Assembly (NCBI GenBank): GCA_963792365.1
Contig: CAWBVW010000006.1
Location: 186,001-250,000, forward strand
Origin: JAOUGY01 sp963792365
GTDB taxonomy: Bacteria; Actinomycetota; Acidimicrobiia; Spongiisociales; ZC4RG35
Reading direction: 5' to 3'
Length of the DNA: 64,000 nucleotides
A program made the position numbers and the translations under genes. The notes below the pieces were generated by a model. That model worked only from the letters and a program-made list of their open reading frames with translations. It was not told the origin of the DNA and searched no databases. Numbering within the stretch: the first letter of the stretch is position 1; every line of letters begins with the position of its first letter. Positions 9,370 through 18,160 of this stretch are shown piece by piece.

Positions 9370-9375
9370 TAACTT
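9370..9375 (+). promoter_or_regulatory. Leaderless-type -10 (TAACTT) of ABC ATPase
   Basis: TAACTT, 8 nt, then ATG at 9384. Confidence 0.35.
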
Positions 9376-9383
9376 CGCTCCAG

Positions 9384-10148
9384 ATGATGAACGCCGTGTC
9401 ATGGAGGGGCGTCACCAAGCGTTTCGGCGACAAGGTGGCGGTGGACGATGTGTGGCTCGAGATCGAGCCTGCGTCGTTCTTCGGCATCGTCGGTCCCAAC
9501 GGGGCCGGCAAGACCACTTTGCTGCGGATGACGACCGGCCTGCTCCGACCGGATGGCGGTGCGGTCGAGGTCGCCGGCCGTGACGTGTGGACCGATCCGG
9601 TGGAGGCGAAGCGGCGTTTTGGCCTCGTTCCCGACAACCCCCGTCTGTTCGATCGTCTCACCGGCAGAGAGCTCATCCAATTCGTGGGCGAGCTCCGGGG
9701 CATGGACCAAGAGCTGGTGGCAGAGCGACGCGAGGCCTTGCTGCGCCTGCTCGATCTGGTCGAGGCCGCCGACGTCATCGTTGCGGACTACTCGCTCGGG
9801 ATGACCAAGAAGATCGCGATCGCCGTCGCCCTTCTCCACGACCCGCGCGTCTTGTTTCTCGACGAGCCGTTCGCCGGGGTCGACCCCGTCGCTCGTCAGA
9901 GTCTCGAGCGGATACTGAGGCGCCACACCGAATCGGGTGGCACGGTCGTCTTCAGCGACCACGCCATGGACCTGGTCGAACGCTTGTGCGACCACATCAT
10001 GCTCATCGATCACGGTCAGCTGAAAGCCAGTGGACCGGTGGCGGAGATCACCGACGGGCGGCGGCTCCAGGACGTGTTCGTCGAGATTGTCGGAGCCCGC
10101 ATCACCGATGAAGGAGACCTCAGTTGGTTGGGATCTTCGTCCGACTGA
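9384..10148 (+). CDS. ABC transporter ATP-binding protein
   Basis: 254 residues, nucleotide-binding domain of an ABC-2 type transporter. Walker A is GPNGAGKT (residues 37-44), the signature region is the atypical YSLGMTKKIAIA, and Walker B is VLFLDEP followed by a D-loop and a His switch in SDHAMD. The unusual signature occurs in Yhc/CcmA-like exporters. The start is the ATG at 9384; upstream codons in frame overlap the purF promoter. Its last 25 bases overlap the permease gene, so the two form one transporter. A paralogous pair with the same 25-nt overlap lies at 21172-23585. Substrate unknown. Confidence 0.9.
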   Translation: MMNAVSWRGVTKRFGDKVAVDDVWLEIEPASFFGIVGPNGAGKTTLLRMTTGLLRPDGGAVEVAGRDVWTDPVEAKRRFGLVPDNPRLFDRLTGRELIQFVGELRGMDQELVAERREALLRLLDLVEAADVIVADYSLGMTKKIAIAVALLHDPRVLFLDEPFAGVDPVARQSLERILRRHTESGGTVVFSDHAMDLVERLCDHIMLIDHGQLKASGPVAEITDGRRLQDVFVEIVGARITDEGDLSWLGSSSD

Positions 10149-11695
10149 AGCTGACGATCCTCCGCAATCGGCTCGGGAGATCCTCGGTGTGGGGAGTCAT
10201 CGGATTCGTGCTCATCTGGATGACATCTCTAGGTGCCGCCGTCGGAGGAGGGGCGCTGATGGCCGTGGCGGGACGATTCCTCGACCCCCCCGACGTGGTA
10301 CCGCCCCTGGTCTTCAGCGCCGTGTCGATCGGATGGGTCATCGGCCCTCTGGTGGCGGCCTCCTTCGATGATGCGCTCGACCCGCGACGGTTCGAGGCGC
10401 TGCCGTTGGCGCGGACGGAGCTCGGCGTGGGAATGGCCGCTGCCGGGATGGTCAGTCCCGGGGGCGTGGCCACCACGATCGGTCTGCTGATCGGAACCCT
10501 CGCCGGGTTCGCCAATGCGTGGACGTTGCTCCCGCTCGTGCTCGTGGTGATGGTCGAGGTGGTGCTCTCCGCCGTCACGGCGCGGTTCGTGCTCACCCTC
10601 CTCTCCGACATCCTGAGATCCCGGCGCATGCGAGAGGTGATGGGGGTCGTGGTGGCTATGACGGCGGCCATTCCCGGCGTCCTCTCCGGCCTCATCAACA
10701 CAGGGGTTCTGCGGGTAGAGGGTGATCTTGCGACGTTCACACGACCTCTCGGCTTGTTTCCCCCAGGCGCGCTGGGCAGGGCAGTCACGCAGATCGGAGA
10801 TGGCGACTGGCTGGGCGCGTCCGCCGGACTGGCATACGGGCTGGTGGCCCTTGCCGCCGTCATGTTGGGCTACGGGTGGTCGCTCGATCGCCTGCAGGTG
10901 GTGGCCGACACCGGGCTTCGCGCACGGGGTGGCCGCCGAGGAGCCGGGCTGCGCCCGGCATGGCTCCGCCTGCCGCGCGGACCTGTGGGAGCCGTCGCTG
11001 CCAAGGAGTTGGCGTACTTCCGGCGGGACCCCCGGGTCAGAGGTCAACTGATCGGATCGCTGATCGGTTTGGCTGTGATCGCCACGGTGGCCCTCCCCGT
11101 CATCCGGTCCGACTATGGAGCGTTCCTCTCGGTGCCGATGGCGTTCTTCGTGGTGCTGGCGCTGCTCGTCAACCAGTTCGGCTACGACGGTGGCGCCTTC
11201 TGGATGTACCTGGTGGTCGCCCCTTCGATGGTCGACGTGCTGCGGGGGAAGAACCTCGCCGGAGGCCTGTTCGCCGGGGCGCTCGCCACCCTGTCGGCAG
11301 TCGTCGGCGCGTTCCTGTCCGGCGCCTGGGTCCACTTTCCGGCGGCCGTGATGGCGGCGGCCGCCATCGTGATCGTCTGGGCGGCGGTTGGAAACGCCAC
11401 CTCGGTGGCAGGACCCATCCGAATCCCGGACAAGACCGTTTTTTCATCACAGGGTCTCTCGGGGTCGGCGTTTCTCGCCTCCATGGCCGGGCTGGCGGGC
11501 GCCGGAATCCTGTTGCTGCCGGTGATCGCTGCGATGTTCGCGGGAGTCTGGTTCGGGGGCCCGTTGTGGGGTGCCGCCACTTCCGTAGTCACCCTCGGCT
11601 ACGCCGTCGTGGTGTACCGGCTCTCGTTCCGGCTGAGTGTGCCCTTGATGGAGCGGAATCTGGCCCGACTCCTCGAGGTCATCGACGAGGCGTAG
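10124..11695 (+). CDS. ABC transporter permease
   Basis: 523 residues, polytopic inner-membrane protein with about a dozen hydrophobic segments, arranged in two halves around a central soluble stretch (GAVAAKELAYFRRDPRVRGQL). It is the membrane partner of the ATPase that overlaps it. The start is a TTG at 10124 preceded by GAAGGAG (about 10110-10116), a good ribosome site lying inside the ATPase gene. The family resembles large ABC-2 permeases of actinobacteria with unassigned substrates. Convergent with the fused ABC gene downstream. Confidence 0.85.
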   Translation: MVGIFVRLKLTILRNRLGRSSVWGVIGFVLIWMTSLGAAVGGGALMAVAGRFLDPPDVVPPLVFSAVSIGWVIGPLVAASFDDALDPRRFEALPLARTELGVGMAAAGMVSPGGVATTIGLLIGTLAGFANAWTLLPLVLVVMVEVVLSAVTARFVLTLLSDILRSRRMREVMGVVVAMTAAIPGVLSGLINTGVLRVEGDLATFTRPLGLFPPGALGRAVTQIGDGDWLGASAGLAYGLVALAAVMLGYGWSLDRLQVVADTGLRARGGRRGAGLRPAWLRLPRGPVGAVAAKELAYFRRDPRVRGQLIGSLIGLAVIATVALPVIRSDYGAFLSVPMAFFVVLALLVNQFGYDGGAFWMYLVVAPSMVDVLRGKNLAGGLFAGALATLSAVVGAFLSGAWVHFPAAVMAAAAIVIVWAAVGNATSVAGPIRIPDKTVFSSQGLSGSAFLASMAGLAGAGILLLPVIAAMFAGVWFGGPLWGAATSVVTLGYAVVVYRLSFRLSVPLMERNLARLLEVIDEA

Positions 11696-11700
11696 TGTGC

Positions 11701-11718
11701 GGCGCCACCCGGCGCCCG
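11701..11718. terminator. Short GC hairpin between convergent ABC genes
   Basis: GGCGCC, a short loop, then GGCGCC again, in the 55-bp gap between convergent stops. Weak evidence; no T-run. Confidence 0.3.
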
Positions 11719-11750
11719 TCGATGTCGTCGGCCGGACCGAGTTGGGAAGG

Positions 11751-13646
11751 TCACGCCCGGACCTCCTGGCGCATGAACGCAACGAACGCGACGGCGAAGA
11801 AGATGCAAGTCATCGCCACAACGGCGACGATCTGTGGCCACACCACCAACAGGCTCTGTGTGATGCTGAGGTTCGACACGATCGCCCGGTCCACCTGGTC
11901 GTACGTCACGATTCCCACGGCTCGCTGGGTCGGATCGAGCAGCAGAGAGGTGACCACCTGAAACAGGGTGACCGGTGACAACCGGGAGACGGCGACCTCT
12001 GCCTGGGCGGCGGCGAGCGGGTCGTCGCCGCCCATCAGCGAGCCGAGTGCCCGGAACAGCAGTCCACCGAAGAGCGTGAGCGTCAGCCACACGCTCACGG
12101 AGGTCAAGGCCGCCGTCGCTGCCCTCCGGATCGTCACTGAGGCGACGATCGAGAGGGCCAACCAGAAGCCGACGTACGTGACGGTGAACACCAGCCAGAT
12201 CGTCAGCCGGCCGAGCTCGGCGGCCGTTGGGGAAATGCCCAGACGGAAGATCCCCTTCCCGGACACGAAGACCGTGAGGGCCGTGAGCATGAGGCCGATG
12301 ACCGAGATACCGGCGACGAACTTGCCGATGATGACCTCGTCTCGACGGATCGGATGCGACAGCAATCGGGGAAGAGTGTTCTGAGAGCGCTCACCGCTGA
12401 TCGCGTCGAAGCCAAACATGATGCCGAGCAACGGCGCCAAGAATCCGACGAATGACGCGAACGGAAACGGGACCGGGTCGGTGGTGACGGTGAAGAGCTT
12501 GAGGAACAATCCAGGCACGTCGAGCGCCTGTGGTGCAACCTCACGGATCCCACCCGAGGCGGCGTACACCGAACCCGCCGCCGTCACACCGAGAATCGCC
12601 ATGAGCACCGTGAACCGAGCGGACAGCAGGTGGTCCGCCAGCTCTTTGCGGGCCACGACCCGCCAGGCGCCGCCCGTCGAATCCAAGACCTCCGCCTGCG
12701 TCTCAAGCACAGCCTTCTCCTTCTCGAGCATTCGTCGGTACACCTCCTCGAGGTCCTCGGCGGTTCGGTGGACGCCGGTGACCACGGCGCCTCCGGCCAC
12801 GAGGTCGCTCACCACCCGACCTGTCGACCCCTGGTCCAGATCGGCGATCCAGCTACCGGGCCTGCGACCTGAGGCGACCGAGGCGACACCCGGAATGCGG
12901 CGGAGCAGTGTCGCTACGTCGAGGTTCCCGTCCGTGGTCACTTCCACTCGCTCCCGACCGCCCGACGAGGCGGCGAGCTCATGTGGCGAGCCGACGGCGA
13001 CGACCCGCCCGCCGATGAAGATCGCCACCCGATCGCACACGCTCTCCACCTGGTGGAGCAGGTGACTCGAAAGCAGAACCGCAACGTTGCGATCGTCCGC
13101 GAGACGCCGGATCAAGGCCAAGATCTCGGTGACACCCTCAGGGTCGATTGCAGTGGTTGGCTCGTCGAGTATCAGCAATCGTGGGTCCTTGAGCAGCGCG
13201 TCGGCAATACCGAGGCGTTGGCGCATGCCCCGCGAGTAGGTCTCGACCGGCTGATCGCCGGCGGCGAGCAGCCCGACCTCTGCGAGTGCGGAGTCGATCG
13301 CAGCCTCTGTCTCGAGACCCTCGATCCTGTTCAAGCGCGCCGTGAATCTCAGGTTCTGGCGGCCTGTCAGGCTTTCGTAGAAGCCGACGGCGTCGGGCAG
13401 GTATCCGATCCGACGCTTCACGGCCAGCGGATTTCGGAGAGGGTCGACACCGAAGACTGTCACGGTGCCGGAGGTCGGCTCCGTCAGACCGAGCAACATC
13501 AGGATCGTCGTCGTCTTCCCTGCCCCGTTGGGTCCGAGCAAGCCGAAGACCTCGCCTCGAGCGAGTTCGAGGTCGAGCCGGTCGACGGCCGCATTGGTCC
13601 CGTACCTCTTCGTGAGCCCTTTGGCCACGACGATGGGATCAATCAT
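11751..13646 (-). CDS. Fused ABC ATPase-permease
   Basis: 631 residues with both transporter parts in one chain. The N-terminal ATPase has Walker A GPNGAGKTT (about 38-46), signature YSRGMRQRLG, Walker B LLILDEPTTAID and a His switch in LLSSHLLHQVE. After about residue 330 comes a membrane domain with about six hydrophobic segments, including GIMFGFDAISGERSQNTL, the conserved cytoplasmic motif of ABC-2 (NosY/YhaP-type) permeases. This order, ATPase then permease, suits a homodimeric exporter. The ATG overlaps the stop of the upstream NEW3-type gene by one base (TGATG), tying the two together. NosD-NosF-NosY-like systems are the nearest general analogy, but no copper-site genes are present. 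Confidence 0.88.
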   Translation of the reverse strand: MIDPIVVAKGLTKRYGTNAAVDRLDLELARGEVFGLLGPNGAGKTTTILMLLGLTEPTSGTVTVFGVDPLRNPLAVKRRIGYLPDAVGFYESLTGRQNLRFTARLNRIEGLETEAAIDSALAEVGLLAAGDQPVETYSRGMRQRLGIADALLKDPRLLILDEPTTAIDPEGVTEILALIRRLADDRNVAVLLSSHLLHQVESVCDRVAIFIGGRVVAVGSPHELAASSGGRERVEVTTDGNLDVATLLRRIPGVASVASGRRPGSWIADLDQGSTGRVVSDLVAGGAVVTGVHRTAEDLEEVYRRMLEKEKAVLETQAEVLDSTGGAWRVVARKELADHLLSARFTVLMAILGVTAAGSVYAASGGIREVAPQALDVPGLFLKLFTVTTDPVPFPFASFVGFLAPLLGIMFGFDAISGERSQNTLPRLLSHPIRRDEVIIGKFVAGISVIGLMLTALTVFVSGKGIFRLGISPTAAELGRLTIWLVFTVTYVGFWLALSIVASVTIRRAATAALTSVSVWLTLTLFGGLLFRALGSLMGGDDPLAAAQAEVAVSRLSPVTLFQVVTSLLLDPTQRAVGIVTYDQVDRAIVSNLSITQSLLVVWPQIVAVVAMTCIFFAVAFVAFMRQEVRA

Positions 13647-14810
13647 CAGCGCCTTCCGAACCTGCGAAACACAACCGACAGGCCGGCCAGCGTCGAGGCG
13701 ATGAGACCGGCACCGACCAGCCCACCGAGCGTCGACGGCGTCACGGTCGTGCGGATGTCCACAGAGTCGGATGCGGCGTCGGCCCGCGCGTTGAAGGTGA
13801 TGTCGTAGTCGCCTGCGATGGCTCCTTCGGCCGTGGTCACCTGTGCGGTGACGACCGTCGATTCGCCTGCGGCCAGCGTGGGGAGCGCAGCGGGATCGAA
13901 TGTCACCTCCCAGTTGGTTGGGGCCGTCGCTTCGACCGACACGTTCGACAGGTCCGCCGAGCCATCGTTCACGAGGAGTAGCGGGATCTCGCTCGGACCG
14001 CCGGCGGAGATCTCCGCGTTGAGGCGTTGATCCGGTGTGGAGAGTGTCATGGAGACCTCTCCCACCAGTTCGACCTGCATCGTGATCGACTCGTTGATTC
14101 CCGTCCCTGTGACAGACAGCCCCACGTCATAAGTGCCCGCTTCGGCGTCTATCGGCGGCTCGGCGGTCAACTTCACGGTCGTGGATCGGCCGGCGTCCAC
14201 CGAGATCGCAGCCGCCTTGGACTGACCCGTGGGCTCGGCTGTGATCGTCCATCCGGTGGGTCCGGTTCCAGTCAACTCGAGGTCGACGCCGGCGTTGGAC
14301 TGGTTGTCGACGGTCACGTCGAATGAGAAGTCGGCGTCATTGGGTCCGCGCAGCCCGGGGAAGTCGGAGCTGAGCACGATCGAGCCACCGACGCCCGGTT
14401 GGACCGTCACGGTCAGGGGCAGCTTTGTGGAGCCAATGACCGCGATCAGCTGATGGGTCCCCGCGTCTACGTCGGACGGAACCGTGACCTCCAGGGTGAC
14501 GGAGTTGGGGGTCTGGGCGTCGGGCAGCACGGTTGCGTGGTCCACGACCGAACCCGAGCCTTTGTATTGAGCGGTCCATGCCTCGGGGGAGGCCTTCGAG
14601 GCCCAGCTCCACGACCGTGCCTGGGGCGCCGTCGATGGTCAGCTCGAACTGAGCGCTCTTGCCGGCATCCACCACCACGCCGGGGTAGGGCGTCGTCACG
14701 CTCACGGCGTCGGCCCGGGCGTGAGCGGCCAAGGGGGGCGCGATCATGATCGCAATCAGCGTTGCGGCGGCGGCGCTGTGTGCTCTCCAAACACCAGTAC
14801 GCATTTTCAC
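13646..14810 (-). pseudogene. Secreted NEW3-type protein gene, frameshifted
   Basis: Frame 1 starts at ATG 14810 with a signal peptide (MKMRTGVWRAHS, then a hydrophobic core ending in AHA) and runs to VELGLEGLP. The matching continuation, EAWTAQYKGSG and onward, is in the next frame. The switch is at a run of five C (G on the plus strand, 14585-14589); four would restore one protein of about 387 residues. The rest has repeated Ig-like beta domains of the NEW3/NPCBM-associated type, then a C-terminal membrane helix (about the last 30 residues) and a basic tail. RBS GAGAGGTG precedes the ATG. It is coupled to the fused ABC gene, so it may be its extracytoplasmic partner. A sequencing or assembly error is as likely as a true mutation. 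Confidence 0.7.
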
Positions 14811-14950
14811 CTCTCTGAAGTCATCTTTCGCACATCACAACGTTGTCGCTTGATTCTCTGGCGCCACAGTTCAATTGGGGATGAAGAACTGACCGGGTGG
14901 CACCGAGCGATCGCTCGGTAGACTCGGGGTCACCACCGACAGGGAGCCTC

Positions 14951-16099
14951 ATGGCCGTCTTCACCGAAGAACACCACGCCTTCCGGCGTCTGGTGCGGGA
15001 GTTCATCGAGCAAGAGATCAATCCCCATGTGGAGGTGTGGGAGGCAGAAGGATTGATGCCGCTCCACGACCTGTTCAAGAAGATGGGTGAGCTCGGATTC
15101 CTCGGTCTCGAATATGACCCCGAGTACGGCGGACAGGGCGCCGATCATCTCTTCACGGTCGTGATGGCCGAAGAGTTCGGGCGCGCCGACCACGGATCCA
15201 TCGGGATGGCCGTGGGGGTTCAGGCCGACATGGCGACGCCATCGCTTCACAAGTTCGGGAGTCGAGCCCTCAAGGAGAAGTATCTCGCCCCGGCGATCGC
15301 AGGCGAGATGGTGGCGTCGATCGCGGTCACCGAGCCAGATGCCGGGTCTGACGTTGCGGCTATCCGCACGAAGGCAGTGCGCGATGGCGACGAGTGGGTC
15401 ATCAACGGATCGAAGATGTACATCACCAACTCACTCCAGGCCGACTGGATGTGTCTCCTTGCGCGTACGTCCGACGAGGGTGGGTACGCCGGGATGAGTC
15501 AGATCATCGTGCCCACCGACACGCCCGGCTTCGAGGTCTCGAAGAAGCTCGACAAGCTCGGCATGCGCGCGTCCGACACCGGTCTCTTGTCGTTCGCCGA
15601 CATGAGGGTGCCGGCCGACCACATCGTGGGCACGGAAGGGATGGGGTTCCAACAGCAGATGGCCCAGTTCGTGATCGAGCGAATGTGGGCCTCCTATTCA
15701 TCGGTCGCCGCCTACGAGCGTGCCCTGCAACGCACCGCCGACTATCTCAAGGAGCGCGTCGTCTTCGGTCGGCCGCTGATGAAGAACCAATACCTCCAGT
15801 ACCGACTGGCCGAACTGGCTGCCGAAGTGGATCTGCTCAAGCACTACAACTACGCCACCGCCGACGCTTTCATGCGAGGTGAGGATCCCACGAGGTTCGC
15901 GACGATCGCCAAGCTGAAGAGTGGACGGTTGGGACGTGAGGTCGCAGACTGGTGTCTGCAGTTTCACGGAGGGATCGGGTACATCGAAGAGACCTGGACC
16001 ACCAGGTTCCTGCGAGACAACCGTTTGGGATCTATCGGCGGTGGTTCGGACGAGACGATGCTCCAGGTGCTCGCCCGGCTCGACGGCTACTGGATGTGA
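14951..16099 (+). CDS. Acyl-CoA dehydrogenase
   Basis: FAD enzyme introducing the alpha-beta double bond in acyl-CoA; electrons go to ETF. 382 residues, the usual length. The N-terminal helical domain, the AVTEPDAGSDVAAIRT motif (FAD/substrate) and the C-terminal QFHGGIGYIEE are present. The YEGTS Glu of short- and medium-chain enzymes is replaced by IGGGSDETM, so the base is probably the Glu in FVIERMWAS, as in isovaleryl-/long-chain/citronellyl-type enzymes. Start ATG 14951 with GGGAG upstream; a TAGACT hexamer lies about 28 nt before it, so this gene has a leader. Followed at 71 nt by acetoacetyl-CoA synthetase, which suggests leucine, terpenoid or ketone-body use. Confidence 0.92.
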   Translation: MAVFTEEHHAFRRLVREFIEQEINPHVEVWEAEGLMPLHDLFKKMGELGFLGLEYDPEYGGQGADHLFTVVMAEEFGRADHGSIGMAVGVQADMATPSLHKFGSRALKEKYLAPAIAGEMVASIAVTEPDAGSDVAAIRTKAVRDGDEWVINGSKMYITNSLQADWMCLLARTSDEGGYAGMSQIIVPTDTPGFEVSKKLDKLGMRASDTGLLSFADMRVPADHIVGTEGMGFQQQMAQFVIERMWASYSSVAAYERALQRTADYLKERVVFGRPLMKNQYLQYRLAELAAEVDLLKHYNYATADAFMRGEDPTRFATIAKLKSGRLGREVADWCLQFHGGIGYIEETWTTRFLRDNRLGSIGGGSDETMLQVLARLDGYWM

Positions 16100-16157
16100 C
16101 GTCTGACGACCCCGGCATCGAGCGCCGACCACACCGGTCGGGAAGCGAACGGAACGC

Positions 16158-16163
16158 TACCGT
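16158..16163 (+). promoter_or_regulatory. Leaderless-type -10 (TACCGT) within a hairpin
   Basis: TACCGT, 7 nt, then ATG at 16171. It sits in the inverted repeat GGAACG-ctac-CGTTCC (16151-16166), so it may also be an operator. Confidence 0.45.
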
Positions 16164-16170
16164 TCCTGAG

Positions 16171-18126
16171 ATGACCGAGAACGGGCCGCTCTGGACTCCG
16201 TCACCCGATCGGGTCGCCGGTTCGAACATGGAGCGGTTCAGGGTGGCCGTGGCGGATCGTGGTTTCGACGTCCCTGACACGCAGGCCCTTCATGCGTGGT
16301 CGGTTTCTCATCCAGACGACTTCTGGTCCATGGTCTGGGACGACACCGGCGTCATAGGTGACAAGGGCGGGGTCGCCTTCGTGCCGGCTGCGGACATGCG
16401 GGACGCCCGGTTCTTTCCCGATGCTCGTCTCAACTTCGCCGAGAACCTGATCGAGGGCGGGGGTCGTCCTGACGACGAAGCGGCGATTCTCTACCGGCGA
16501 GAAGATGGTGTGGATCGTCGGATGTCGCGAGGCGAGTTGCGCGCCGAGGTGGCGGCGTTTTCGGCGGCGCTCCGGGCCAGGGGTATCTCCGAGCTCGACC
16601 GGATCGCTGCGTGGATGCCGCACGTGCCTGAGACCGTCGTGGCAATGCTGGGGGCCGCCGCCATCGGCGCAGTCTTCACGTCCACATCGTCGGACTTCGG
16701 GACCGCCGGTGTGATCGATCGGTTCGGCCAGATCGAGCCGACGGTCCTGCTCGCCGCAAACGGGTATCGCTACGGCGGAACGGAGCTCGACCGTCGAGAG
16801 CAATTGGCAGAGATCCGCAGCCGGCTCCCAACGGTCCGGGTCGTGATCGTCGTCGACGTTCTGGAACGAGGCGTCGACGAGGAGGTGGTGGGCGCAGTCG
16901 GATACCAGGAGTTCGTCGGTCCGCACCGAGGAGTGAAGCCCGAGTACTCGCGACTCGCGTTCGATCATCCCCTTTACATCCTCTACTCGTCCGGCACAAC
17001 CGGGAAGCCGAAGTGCATGGTGCATCGGGCAGGTGGGGTGCTGATCAAGCACATGCAGGAGCAGCAGCACCACGTCGACGTGCGTCCCGGCGACCGGGTC
17101 TTCTACTTCACGACGTGCGGATGGATGATGTGGAACTGGTTGGCGTCTGCCTTGGCATCCGGGGCCGGGATCGTGGTCTTCGACGGGAACCCATTCCATC
17201 CGGGTCCAGAGGCTCTGTTCGACCTGGCGGACGATTTCGGGGTCACGATGTTCGGCATCTCTGCGAAGTACATCGACGCAGTGATGACGTCCGGTCTCTG
17301 CCCGATCGATACGCACGATCTCTCAACGCTGCGCGCCATCGCATCCACCGGCTCGCCGCTCTCGTCCGCTGGGTTCGAGTTCGTCTATTCGGCGATCAAG
17401 CCGGATGTTCACCTGGCGAGTGTCTCGGGGGGTACCGATCTCTGTGGCTGCTTCATCGGCGGTGATCCCACACGATCAGTGTTCGCCGGAGAGATCCAGG
17501 GCCCAATTCTGGGAATGGCCGTCGAAGTGTTCGACGAACAGGGCGTCCCAATCACCGGCGAACAGGGTGAGCTCGTGTGTACGTCGCCCTTCCCGTCGAT
17601 GCCGCTCACGTTCTGGGGTCCTGACGGCGACGATCGATACCGGGCGGCCTACTTCGACCGCTACCCAGGGGTGTGGACGCATGGCGACTTTGCCTTGTGG
17701 TCGCAACGAGGGGGGATGGTGATCCTCGGAAGATCCGATGCCACGCTGAACTCGGGCGGGGTACGGATCGGGACCGCAGAGATATACGGGATCGTCGAGC
17801 AGTTTCCGGAGGTGCTGGAGGCGGTGGCGGTCGGCCAGCGGGTGGGTACGGACACCCGGATCGTGCTTTTCCTCAGGATGGCGGAGGGCGCTGCACTGAC
17901 GGAGGAACTCGAGGGCCGGATTCGGCACCGCCTTCGGGTGGAGGAATCTCCCCGGCATGTACCGGCTGTCATCACCACGGTCGACGACATCCCCCGTACC
18001 CGGAGTGGCAAGATCTCCGAATTGGCCGTCACCGCCGCCGTAAACGGGGATCCAATCAAGAACACCGAAGCGCTGGCCAACCCCGAGGCGCTCGATCTGT
18101 TCCGAGGCGGCACCGAGCGCAGCTGA
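16171..18126 (+). CDS. Acetoacetyl-CoA synthetase
   Basis: Activates acetoacetate to acetoacetyl-CoA with ATP. 651 residues, the family length. Motifs are LYSSGTTGKPKCMVH, FYFTTCGWMMWNWL, SVSGGTDLCGCFIGG (characteristic of this family rather than Acs), GVRIGTAEIY and the C-terminal PRTRSGKISE with the adenylation lysine. The open frame extends upstream over the acyl-CoA dehydrogenase end, but ATG 16171 matches the family N-terminus (PLWTPSPDRV) and has a TAnnnT 7 nt before it. With thiolase (39931) it could route ketone bodies to acetyl-CoA. Confidence 0.94.
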   Translation: MTENGPLWTPSPDRVAGSNMERFRVAVADRGFDVPDTQALHAWSVSHPDDFWSMVWDDTGVIGDKGGVAFVPAADMRDARFFPDARLNFAENLIEGGGRPDDEAAILYRREDGVDRRMSRGELRAEVAAFSAALRARGISELDRIAAWMPHVPETVVAMLGAAAIGAVFTSTSSDFGTAGVIDRFGQIEPTVLLAANGYRYGGTELDRREQLAEIRSRLPTVRVVIVVDVLERGVDEEVVGAVGYQEFVGPHRGVKPEYSRLAFDHPLYILYSSGTTGKPKCMVHRAGGVLIKHMQEQQHHVDVRPGDRVFYFTTCGWMMWNWLASALASGAGIVVFDGNPFHPGPEALFDLADDFGVTMFGISAKYIDAVMTSGLCPIDTHDLSTLRAIASTGSPLSSAGFEFVYSAIKPDVHLASVSGGTDLCGCFIGGDPTRSVFAGEIQGPILGMAVEVFDEQGVPITGEQGELVCTSPFPSMPLTFWGPDGDDRYRAAYFDRYPGVWTHGDFALWSQRGGMVILGRSDATLNSGGVRIGTAEIYGIVEQFPEVLEAVAVGQRVGTDTRIVLFLRMAEGAALTEELEGRIRHRLRVEESPRHVPAVITTVDDIPRTRSGKISELAVTAAVNGDPIKNTEALANPEALDLFRGGTERS

Positions 18127-18160
18127 GCTTGCTGCCTCGCCAGCCCACGATGCCATCGGG

